From: Rhea pennata
Taxonomy: Eukaryota > Chordata > Aves > Rheiformes > Rheidae
Assembly (NCBI RefSeq): GCF_028389875.1
Contig: NC_084665.1
Span: 5,291,001 to 5,355,000, forward strand
Direction of reading: 5' to 3'
DNA: 64,000 nucleotides
Shown: positions 40,761 to 51,263 of the stretch, in pieces
Layout: every line of letters begins with the position of its first letter
How positions within the stretch are numbered: the stretch's first letter is position 1
Made by a program: the position numbers and the translations under genes
Notes under the pieces: model-generated
The model's database searches: none
Told to the model about the DNA's origin: nothing
What the model saw: the letters and a program-made list of their open reading frames with translations, nothing else

Positions 40761-43700
40761 CTCTTCAAAGGCAGCGTTATTCTCTCTGAAGGCTGCCAAG
40801 AGAGAAGGATAGCCTTCAGATGCCCTGTGCTGAATAAACCGGGTCAAAGCAGAGGAAAGGATCTTTTTTTTCCCTACCCTTCTCGCTGACTCCGGGCCAG
40901 GTATATTCAAACTCTGTTTCCTAAAGGCCTGCCCAGCCTGCGAGCAGAGCTACACCAAGCCGATTCCTCCTCCACACTTCAGCTGTTACAGAAACTGGGA
41001 GTCAAGGTGCTCGTGGCATCTCCACAGGCTTCCTGGAGGTCTCTCCACCCAAAGGGAAGTAGGCCCAGCCGTGGCAAGGGCTGCCTGTGATGGCAGAGGA
41101 GGTCCTGTAACTATGTGTCAGAGGTTTTGTTTCCAGCCACACACTTGATTAACATTGGCACAGATCAGTGGAGAATTTAGCTGTCATTTTTATTATACTG
41201 AAGCTTAAGGGCAAGTGAGGATGGAGCCCAGTGTGCCAGGTATGGTCTGAGGGTGCACAGGCAACCGCTGCCACAAGGGGAGACACCCAGGACGGGGCAA
41301 AGGTAAGTCAAGCTTTCATGGGTTCCCCATCCCAGCTCCTCCTTCACCTCCCGGCCAAATCCCAGAGGTGGCAATGACCAGTTCTGCCTCTGCGGCTGCA
41401 GAGCCAAAAGCCACATTGGCTTATGCCACTCTAACTTGCTGCCAAGGCCAGAAGTGCACATGGCAGGCACCTCTGCTACTGCTGGATGCAGACACTGGAG
41501 GGTTTAAAAGTGCCTTGGAAAACCCGATGTCTTAACTGGATTGAGCTGAAGTGGTCATTGACATTTTTGGGTGTTGTGTGTATACACATATATATACACA
41601 CACATGTACAAACGTGGATCTCCTGTTTAAAATTCTCAAGCTAAGTGTGGCTTTAGAGACCTGGCTTTCAGCCCAGATGTTGCTTGAAGATACCGCCATG
41701 CTGTTTTTTGTCTCAAGGCTTAACCAGAGAAATGCAGACCCCGGCTTCTTGTTCCAGCGCTAGCCTCACCTAGCCCCTAGCTGCCTCCAGCAGGGGAGAC
41801 ACCTCAGAGGAGAGGAGCTTCAGGAGCAATGGCCAGCAGAGGAGCTGATCTGCAGAGGAGCAGGCTGAAAGCAGCCTGGAGACTGCGGGAAAGTGGTAGC
41901 TATTCCTCTGAGGGTGCAGTACAAGGAGGTGCACCTGCAGCTCCCATCTCCTTTCCCTGGTGCAAAGCAGATGTCAACAGCTGTACAAGGAAACCCTTGG
42001 TGTAGCACAGGTTTTGCTGGCATTACTGAAGCCAGAAACTATTCTTGGACACCACCTACTGGCATTTTCTTTATTAACCATTCTCAGCTGAGAAAGTTGG
42101 GTGGCATGTCAAGGGCGTCCCAAGGTTGAGCACGAGGAGACAATGTTGACCTGCCCAGACCTTTGCAGAGAATGGGCAGCTGGTTTTGCTGTGAGAGAGG
42201 AGCTACCTCTGGGCCTGGTTAAAAGGACCATTACATAAGGGAGAGATTTTCACATGGGACCAGGATAGGAGATGCCAAAAGAAGCAGAGTGAAAGGAGAT
42301 GGGCAAGAGAAACGAAAAAAATACAAAGAGGAGAAATGTCTGCAATCAGTGGTGAGGAATAAACTGAAGGTCTTACCCACCGCAGCGCAGTGAGAGGAGG
42401 CATTTTATACCCATCAAGTGCCAGTTCAAACAGCTTTTCAAGACACAGAGCATCAGCCATTTAGGTCCATGCTTTTTTTTTTTTTTTAATTGTGGCACGC
42501 ATCAAGATTTATGCAGCATACAGAAAGCACCTTTCAGTTTTGGATGCCACATTTTAAAGCACCAGGAAAGAGGAGGTGCAGGTTCTGACTGCTCTGCCTT
42601 TTGGCGGTGATACTGAAAACTGCAGCATGGATGCTTATAATCCCTGACCGTTGCGACTGCGAGAAGGTGAGCACAAAGGTTCAGTGCACTTGGCTGCCCT
42701 CGCACAGCCGGCCTGTGTGCGTGCCCAACCTCAGCACGGCTGCGAGGGGGAACGGGATGCCACCCACGGCTGCGGAGGAGCCAGGAGGAGAGAGACATGC
42801 CGGGGAGCACTTAACACAAAGCTGCACCCAAATGCACTGAGTGCCACCGAGGAGGGACTAACATCCCAGTGGAGAGCTCTTAACCAGGCAATGGCCTCTT
42901 GCAGCCCTGCATTTTGAGCAAAAAACCCATCAAGAGGTCTTTATGACTGTCAGTGCACCTAGGGGCCCTAACTGCCTGGGGTGGCCTCACCTGCAGCCTC
43001 CACCCACACTCTGCTGTTTAGGCTCAGCCCTTGGCCTCTTGAGTAGGTGTAGTCTCTGCTGCTGGATTCAGTAAGGTTGACAGGAGTCCTCTGAGGTTTT
43101 CTGGTGTCTTGTTTGCTCTTAAATATCAATTTCCTAAGCTGTAGGGGCTTAGAAAAGAAGTGACTGATCTTTAGACACCTTCCAGAGCTGCCTAAGGAAG
43201 GAGCTCCAGTCAATCCAGTGACAGCACCTTGAGTCTGCTCCTCAAAAAATGGAGGTATCCCAAATCACTGGGTGTGCTGGGGATGGATCCTTACCCACAT
43301 CTGTGTGAGTGGGCAAGCTTCAAATGGCCCCTGATGGGGCTGGGACCCTCAGCAGGTCAAAACGTTTCTATGAGAAGCTGTATTTCATCTTTATGAGATG
43401 GAGAGCCCTGTCTCCATACCTGGTCTCTAATTTGAGTGAGAAACAGTCTATTGTGTGACCTTGGAAAGGCTGCAGACCACTGAACCAGGGTATGGATGGG
43501 TGTGTGGGTGTGCCAGGCGTCTTCACTGATTAAAATACACTAACTGTAAACAAAAATTGCAACAGTGTTTGTAGTTCAGGCTGCCCAGTGCTTCCTTCCC
43601 TTTCCTCACTTTGTCTTATTTTTTGGGTTGTGTTTTTGCCTTGTGGCTGCTATTTTCCATTGTTTGTCTCTGGCTTAGAGTTCACTTTTTTTTCTTTTTT

Positions 43701-45044
43701 CTTTTTTTCTTTCTTTTTTTTTTCCTGAAAAGCTGTAGCATAAAAGATCTCATGCATTTGTCAAAGTTTAGGGGAAAACTGATGCTTTGTCTTAAATTTG
43801 GGTGGAATAGCTGCTTGATTATTTTGATGCTTCCACGTGCCTGGAAGTGTGGCTGGAAGATCAGCGTAGAGTGAAGGGTGTGCTTGCTGTTGCCTTGGTG
43901 AAAAACAGCCAAATAATTTTATCAAGCTCTAGGCTTGTGAAAATTGGGGGTTCCCCCATCCTTGTTGGGAGAGAGAATAGGGGCTGGCAGAAACAGCCTT
44001 TACAAATGCTATTTTCCCTAACAGGAAGGAAATGGGCAATTGGGGATGGAGGGGAGTGGATGATGGGAGCGGGCAGGTGAGTGGACGTGCAAGCAAGGAT
44101 GAGGGATGTGGTAAAGGGGAAGAATGAAGCCCGTATGGTAACTTATGGGCTAGAGAACCGGGAGGAGAGGCTGCCATCTACAACCTCCAACAAAATGCAG
44201 GACTTCTCAAGCTTGGGTTTTCTGTATGGGCAGTCGAAAGCTGTGCAACTTGGTGACAAAGCTGCCCCCTGCCCTGATCTACAGACAAGTGACCAGCTTC
44301 TGACCAGCGTTAGCCGTGCCAGGAGCTCACGGTGAAGGCAGACGCAGTGATGACATCTTAAACAGAAACACTAGGATTGGTATGAACAGAAATGCATGCG
44401 TGAAAACACTCAGAGAAAGCAGCAGATTGGGGTTAAAGCAATGGCCTGAATTAACTGCTGCAGAGTATTGCGTGTGTGGCTTCAGCCAAGTGACCGGCTA
44501 ACCAGGAGGCAAAAAACAACCTAAAACCTTAGAGATGAGTTGATAAGATGATGATGAACAATACCTGAGCCATGAAATAACCAGAAAAAGGTAACAAGAC
44601 TCAAGAAACTTGCCTGAAACATCAGGGGTAAGATTAAGGCAAGATAAGGAGGTGCAAGATCCCGGTGTCCTCTGCTCCAGGGTTGTGGCTACCAGCCAGG
44701 AAAAATCTAAGAGATGCATTGAGGGCAGGATGGTGTTATCTCATGGGTGTCTTGTTACACACAAGTGATTGTGGCCAGACCTTTGGGATACGCATAGCTG
44801 GGTCCCTGTGAGCATGCTGCTGATGCTGCTGGGAGGGTGAGCGGGTAGAAACAACTTATTGCAGATCAATTCTTAAAGATAATTAAAAAAAAAAACAAAA
44901 AAACAAAAAACCTCCACCTTCCCCAGCTGTAAAGTCTTGCACTGAGTTTTGTTAACACTAGTTTCCTACAGTGGTGGAACTGAATGTTCCAGTTCTGCTG
45001 ATGACTCATGTGGGAGGTGATATATTTCCATGTGATGGCATATA

Positions 45045-45068
45045 TATATTTCAGTTTACTGAAATATA
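45045..45068. repeat. near-perfect palindrome
   Basis: TATATTTCAGT and ACTGAAATATA form an 11-bp perfect inverted repeat around a two-base TT centre, directly followed by A-rich sequence up to about 45104. Confidence 0.8.
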
Positions 45069-47932
45069 AAAAAAAATATAAAAATATATAAAAAAAAAAA
45101 AAAGATAATTAGGTGGCAAAATTGCTGTGTTAAAGAACAGTAATGGCAAAGTCAGGCACTCAACTCCTGCAAATTGAAGTTTATTAAGCTTCATGCTGCC
45201 CTCTTGTAGGAAAGCTACTTCAAGCCAGATGCTGTGTTCCTCATTTTCTGGATGCCCAGCTCAAGATGCCTGCTGCCTAGCTGGTAGATGCGTGAACTGC
45301 TATCAATTACAGATGACACTATTGAATTTAAGTATGTAAACTACTGCAAAGTGCTATAAGAAAATTAGGCCCTTGCAGCTGCAAAGCAGGTGCTCTGAAT
45401 TACAGCTGACAACTTGGATGCTGCAGCTATAAAAATGAAGCCATTTTTCTTGTCTCAGGGGAGTGGAAAAATAATCTGTGCTGTGGCGGAGGTTCAGGTA
45501 CCTTCTCCCCCTTCTTAACCCACCGGTGCCTGCTCCTGACCTGTGCTGGGTGGCCACTTAGGGTCTGCAATGTCCAGACCCCAGTGGGTGTAGATGGTTT
45601 TCTGCTGTGTTGCTGTCAAGGTGAGCAACTTGTTTCCTGCATGTTTTTTGCAGTTTTCCCCTAACTGTGCAAAAAAAGCAATGCTTATGGAAGAGTCAGA
45701 TGGGATAGTGGTGAGGGCCCAGAAAAGTCAATCAGGAGGCTAGTGTCTGTATTTTCCTTTTTTCCTCCCAACTGATTTTAAAACCAATAAAGAATACAGA
45801 GGTGATGCTGACCAAGTGAAATACTGACTGGGCGCTCTTGGCTGCAGGCCACCCCTGCTGTGATGTACAGGAGGAGATGGGGGCGGTCCTGTGAACAGCG
45901 ACAGCACCACACAGTTCAATGAAATGAAAGATAAGCTCACAAAATGAAAGCATCTAGCTGTATGAACTGTTGTCTCCTCGTTCTTCCCCGCTTAACTTTG
46001 CTGCTTCCATAATCTCTTTGCAGCTGGCCGGCTTTCAGGGATGGGTTGCCGAGGTGAGTTTCGGGCATCTCATACCTGTGCCTTCCCTGCCAGCTTCATA
46101 ATCTGGTCTGTGCTCCCGACGTGACCCTGAGGACACCACTGCGGGCTCCTGGGCTGACCTCGAAGTAGGCAAACTCGCCACTGCTTCACCAGTAAGTGAG
46201 AACATCTGGGGAAAATAGTCTGTGGTCCACCTCTCGTAAAGCTTATCTTAGCAGACAGAAGGGCACTGCTGCTGGGTTTTCTTTTCCTTGCAAGAAGAGA
46301 TGGATGAGGGTTAGTTTAAGTAAGTTACTTAAATGTTTACAACAGTGTGCTTAATCCAGGGTTCAAGTAAATGATTTGACGGTGATCAGTGGATGAATTT
46401 TGGCATGGCAGCAGTTCTAGACGGGAAAAATATGTGGTTAGTGGGCTCTACTTACTGTGCTCGCTCCCTTGGACCTACTGAGATTCCCTGTTGCCAACAG
46501 GTGGATCAGTTCTGTTCTACAGCAATAAAAAGCAGATGATTTTCTCTCTTAAAATACCCAAAGTGGATTGCTAGCACAGATCCTCTTCACTGCAGACCCA
46601 TCCCAGGGCACCCGCTCAAATCCCATCCCTTTGAGCAGAACCCACAGGCTAATCCCTGGCACTGAAGACACCCAGATTAACCCGCTGCAGGATTAGGATG
46701 CTTGAGCTGTTGTTAAAAGATTAGGATGCTTGGTTCTCAATATTTGCAGAACTCTGTCCTGAAGACGATTTCCAATGAGGTCACTGACTCTCAGCTGCCA
46801 GTTGGCTCTAGGAAACTCTGGATTTGAAGCAAGCGGTTGTAAAGATTAGACCAGGAAGGCATCGGAGCGCGTTTTGGATTTAAACTCCTGGCATCGCTGC
46901 TGAGGGGAAGAAAAGCGTTGGCAGGGCAAAATACCCCTGTCCTAGGTGACATTAGAGTTTTCCTTGATGAAGGGGAAAATGCCCATTAAATGGCTTTTCT
47001 GCCTTGCTTTACGGAGCTTACCGCTCCTGAGAGCACGTGCCGCTAGGTGAGCTGCCCACCAAGGAACTCGTCTCAGTTCCTGCCCGATGCGGAGCGAGCA
47101 CGTGGGAGTGGGGCTCCCGCAGCGGTGCCTGGGCGAGGAAGCAGTCGCCTGCCGCTTGCTCCCAGGGTCTGATTTCAGCTGCTAGCAGGAGCGTTCATCT
47201 GTTTCAAAGGATCTTCTTGCCAGCGGGGCGGTAATTCCAGCAGGAGGGCTGCCCACCCTGCTCGGCACCCCGCAAATGCTCACGGGGCTTCTCAGTGCAC
47301 ATCTTCACTGAGAGACCTAATAGAGCCACCAGAAGGGCAGGGCTTTCCCCCAAACCCCTGTTTTGAGCTTGACACTGAAGAGCCGGTGTCTTAGAGCTGT
47401 GGCTGTATTGAACATGCCCACTTCTGGCTATACTGGGCAGTCCAGAAGCAAAAATTGTTCATGTTTTAGCACTTGCATTTATAGGCACTGCGTTTTAGAA
47501 ACATAGGTGGAGACTTATGGAAGCTGCGTGAGAAAACTCTGATCTGAGGCCTGTGTTGCAGTTTCATCAGAACTGCAATATTTTGAAACACAGAGTGTGG
47601 ACCTAAAGCTTCTGCCTTGCTGGCTGTGGCACGAGGGCAAGGCTGCTGCTGTGGCAGCACCGCTTCCACTTCCCTCACTCAAACAAGATAGGTGCATTAA
47701 AATAACCAGCAGGAGCATGGGGTGGCAAAGTGCATTGGTTCCACCACTTGGCTGATGTTTCCTGGATTTACCTCAGCATGGACGCGGCTGATCAGTGGTC
47801 TAATGAGCAATGCCTAGCAGGCATGCGCTAAAAAGTTGACTGTAGGAAGTAAAGAATTCTGGAGAGTCTGTTTATTGGATGAAAATGTGGTATCTGATGT
47901 TACACTGAGGTGGTTTGGGCTATCTGAATTAA

Positions 47933-47969
47933 AATATATGTATGTATGTATTTATATATGTATATATAA
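47933..47969. repeat. (TATG)n / (TA)n microsatellite
   Basis: Three to four TATG units run into TA-rich repeats. Confidence 0.85.
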
Positions 47970-48166
47970 ATACAAGTAGGCCCCTACAGAAGACTGGTCC
48001 CGCTGGGGCAAGGATGCCTTGCAGACAGTGTACTAGGAACAGAGCCCCATACGATGCAAGTAGTTGTATGTGCATCTGGAGGGGGATACACAAAGTGAGA
48101 AAGGAGGGAGGGAGAAGGACATTAATGCAGCCTTGCTCTGGGTTCACACCTTGGTTCTGTATGAGG

Positions 48167-48224
48167 AATAAATCTATTGCCTGATACGAAATAAAATCGT
48201 GCTTCGACCCCTGGTTTCCTGACA
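48167..48224 (+). terminator. two AATAAA signals, transcript-end or LTR-like
   Basis: AATAAA occurs at 48167-48172 and again at 48190-48195, followed by a CTGGTTTCCTGACA ending. This resembles the end of a transcript or the U5 edge of an old LTR. No second LTR, primer site or retroviral gene is visible, so this is only suggestive. Confidence 0.2.
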
Positions 48225-48235
48225 GGAGAGCCGTG

Positions 48236-48840
48236 GAAGGGTGGACCTCAGGGCTGCGCCGGAGCTCGGCAGCAGCAGCGGAGCCGGCTGGGTGCCCTGC
48301 CCTTCGCCGCGGCTGGCGCGGCGCGGACCCACGTCCGTCCGTGCGGTTTTGCCCCTCCCGCAGCCCGTGCAGGAGTCGTTCCCAGCCCTGCGATGTTGAT
48401 TTTTAACAGGAGAGGTTGCGCTTCGGTCCTAAGCAGCCGCTTGTTCACCGCTCTTATTTGGCACCGGGGAGTCCCCAGCGCCCACCCGCTTTGCGCTGTA
48501 GTTGTGCAGTTTGGAAGGACCCTGGCTCGAGTTGGGCACGAAAAGACCCGTGACTTCAGTGCGAGCCCTCCAGGGACTTGGCCATAACTGCTCGCGTTCC
48601 CTTCGCTTTCGGCTCCCTCCGGGCGTTTGAGACCTGCCGCTTGCTGCGTCCGGGCCCCCCTCGCCCCCGAGGCAGGCTGGTCCGCAGCCGCCCGCCCCGC
48701 GCGGGAGCCGCTGCTCGCTGGAGCGCCCGGCTCCCTCCTCGTGGCTCAGCGGAGGAGAGCGGGAAGCTCCAGGGGCAGGCGCTTGCCAGCGTTTGCCTGT
48801 CAGCAAGTCGGGAGCGCGCGGCGCCCTGGCTCTTATAAAA
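48236..48840 (+). promoter_or_regulatory. CpG island upstream of the membrane-protein gene
   Basis: Dense CpG and GC-rich sequence ends at a TATAAAA (48834-48840). A CCAAT box lies at 48900-48904. It precedes the plus-strand TspO/MBR-like gene by about 2.4 kb of non-coding sequence and is its most likely regulatory region. Long open frames on both strands inside it follow from GC content and are not supported as genes. Confidence 0.5.
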
Positions 48841-49007
48841 TGCCCTCGTTGAGTAATCGTCTCTCTCTTGCATAAGCGTTTGGTTTCGGGAGGTTTTAGC
48901 CAATCGATGGCTGCAGCCCACGGACAAAAAGCGAGTCTAACCACCGTGGGTTTTTATTTTTTTTTTTATTTTTTAATAATGCGTGGTTATTAATCCGCTG
49001 CAAGTTG

Positions 49008-49112
49008 TATAAAATCTCTTTAGATAAGCTTTGAGCGGCAGAGACTCCAGCTCTGATAGCTGAACTGCAGCTGTGAGACGCTGCCAAAAATCCCCGCGCT
49101 GGGAGGATCGCT
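49008..49112 (+). promoter_or_regulatory. TATA box and probable non-coding first exon of the membrane-protein gene
   Basis: TATAAAA at 49008-49014 predicts a start near 49038-49042. About 70 bases later a strong donor (CT|GTGAGTAA, exon end 49112) occurs. The next good acceptor in front of coding sequence is at 51263, six bases upstream of the ATG of the 307-residue membrane protein. This gives a simple model of an untranslated first exon and a 2.15-kb first intron. Inference from signals only. Confidence 0.4.
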
Positions 49113-49376
49113 GTGAGTAACATTTCTAATTCTTCTCAAGGAGCTTGTGGCCGATAACTGCAGGCAGACGAATATTGCAGGCGTTTACTGCCGGCAATAA
49201 ATCAGTGAGGTGGGAGATGAAAGACAGGCAGTGAAAATTTTGACTGGTTTTAAAATAATGCTTCCCTCCTCAATTTCTGCAAGCCAGCATGCATTTCTCT
49301 GCTGTGTAATCAAGTTTATTCCGAATATACTAATAAAAAAAGTGATGCTGAATTCATTTACAGAACTGTCCGAAGA

Positions 49377-49500
49377 ACATTAAAGACAAATTTGACCAGA
49401 CGGTGAGATCAAAGGACCATCTAGCCTCACATTCTTCCTTGGCTTAGCCAACAGCAGATGCTAAAAGGTAAAAGTATAAGAACAGAGCAACCGTATAATG
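49377..49500. mobile_element. decayed interspersed-repeat relic
   Basis: GATCAAAGGACCATCTAGCC followed by a GCCAACAGCAGATGCTAAAAGG block matches the style of an old sauropsid repeat with the order 'ccatctag...agtatcctgtctt...gtggccaa...cagatgct'. It is recognised from memory of its pattern. It lies in the proposed first intron of the membrane-protein gene. Confidence 0.4.
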
Positions 49501-51020
49501 ATAGTTCTTCTACTGCTTTTTCCTGGCTTGCAGAAAGCTGCAGAACAGTGATTTCCTGAGCCAAAAATAGTACCTTTAATAGTACTAGGGGATCTTTCTT
49601 GTAAGAACTTGCTAATTCAGCATATCTCTGCTGAGGACAATAAGTTGTTTGGGGATTTTACTGACTAATCTAATTAGGATTTGGTATCTTGAGTTAAACA
49701 AGCTCTTCCTCATAGGATTTTCACAAAAATAAATGCGTATTTTTGTGTTTAAATGGAACCGAAAGGAGAAGCTTGCATGAATTTAACAGCGAAAATAGGA
49801 TTTTCCCTCCCACTCCCTTGTGATGTGTCTGGATACAGCTAAGCCCATGAACAAAGCCCGGAACTATATAACTATCCACTGGGGTGGGAACTGGAATTTA
49901 TTAGTTAAAGCCCGGGCAGCCTGGAACAATTCAGTTGTTATTCCCGCCAACCCTGGGCGGCACTGAAACGCGACTGCTCCGAGAAGAGCTCAGGCGCCGC
50001 GGGGAGGGGGGACAAAGTCTTTGCCCACAGGCTGGACGCCTGTACCTCCGGTTTTGAAGGTGGCACAGAGTGGAGATCTAACTAGTGGGGATCCCCTAGG
50101 AGAGCCCAAACTGCTAGTTACAAACCTTGAAAAACATACTATATAGTGGCGTTTTTTTTTTAACAGTCTATAAAGTTCCTGAGATCTGCTAAAGCAGTTA
50201 AGTCTTATTTGCAGCCTGTAGGTGAGAAGGTAATGCTGCTGCGGAAAGATTATTTTGCAGGAGTTACAGGATTAGCGAGGTGAATGTGGAAACTATATTG
50301 AACTAAGAGGCACTCAACTGCAAAGCTAGGTTAAACATTTTCATGTTTCTCTCCTAAAGTAGGCAAGGTGATAGGCGTGTTTGGTTCAGTGTAAATGCAG
50401 CAATGACAAGCTTGAATCCTCTTTTACACTTGCTTGCTAATTATTTAAATTTTTAAAACTTTGCAATACATCTATAGGCAAATCCAAGCTGTAGCGTCTC
50501 CTGCGCTGCGCGGCTAAGGGATGGATGGTGTCCGAGCAGCGCTCCGTGGCCTGCCGTTTGGATTCTGCAAACTGTTGAACTCTCCTTGCTCCTCTAGCTC
50601 AGGGTTGTCTGGATCCAGGACAGTCTTCCCCAGTGTTTGTAGAGTTTGGTCCCTGCGTGAAACTTGAATGGGAATCTGTAGCCGTGGCAGTCACGGGAGG
50701 GATGGTGGGGTGGTGGCCGCAAAGGATGCTAAAACCTAGTGGTGAAAATCTCAAGATAGGATCTTTTCCCCAGATCATGAGATCAGTTCAGTCTGGAGAG
50801 TCTGCAGTTTTAAAAACCCACGAGAGGGAGAGACTATTGAAGACACTACTACTAGAAATCCTTGTGCTGCAGGAAAAATATCAGTAGTCTGCCCCATTTT
50901 TGGACAATTCTCTGGGCTGCTGATCCTGGCTGCTGTCTGAGAGTGCTGGCTCAAACCAAACCTAGCCCAAGCAAGGCCCCTTTTCTGCTTCAGTATGTGT
51001 ATGATTCTTTCCTTTCCTGA

Positions 51021-51071
51021 TGTGTGTGTGTGTGTGGTGTTTTGTTTTTGTTTTTGTTTTTTTTTTTTTTG
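51021..51071. repeat. compound (TG)n and T-rich tract
   Basis: About eight TG units run into GTTTTT units and a T-run, about 200 bases upstream of the first coding exon of the membrane-protein gene. Confidence 0.9.
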
Positions 51072-51263
51072 TGGTTGCATTTTCAAGGTTTCTTGTACAA
51101 ACAGAAAGGCTGCCAAGGTTCTCCTCAAACCCCCAAACATCACCAATAAAAGTCAGCAATTAAAGCTGGAGGTTTTACAACAATGTTTTTTCTTGTTCTA
51201 AAACTCTCAGGTATGGAATAATCCAAGCATAAGTTGAGAGCCAAACTTTCTAATTTGTTCCAG

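Larger units (their letters stand above)
40761..48235. other. intergenic stretch without recognised gene
   Basis: Contains T-runs (42473-42488, 43686-43724), an A-rich block (44882-44911), an 11-bp-stem palindrome (45045-45068), a 14-bp direct duplication GATTAGGATGCTTG near 46690-46732 and a GC-richer patch at 47030-47260. No exon with matching splice sites was recognised. Confidence 0.5.

Noticed and set aside
48429-48944. Minus-strand open frame of 171 codons
   Set aside because: Frames on both strands are open because of high GC in the CpG island; Arg/Ala/Gly-rich with no domain.
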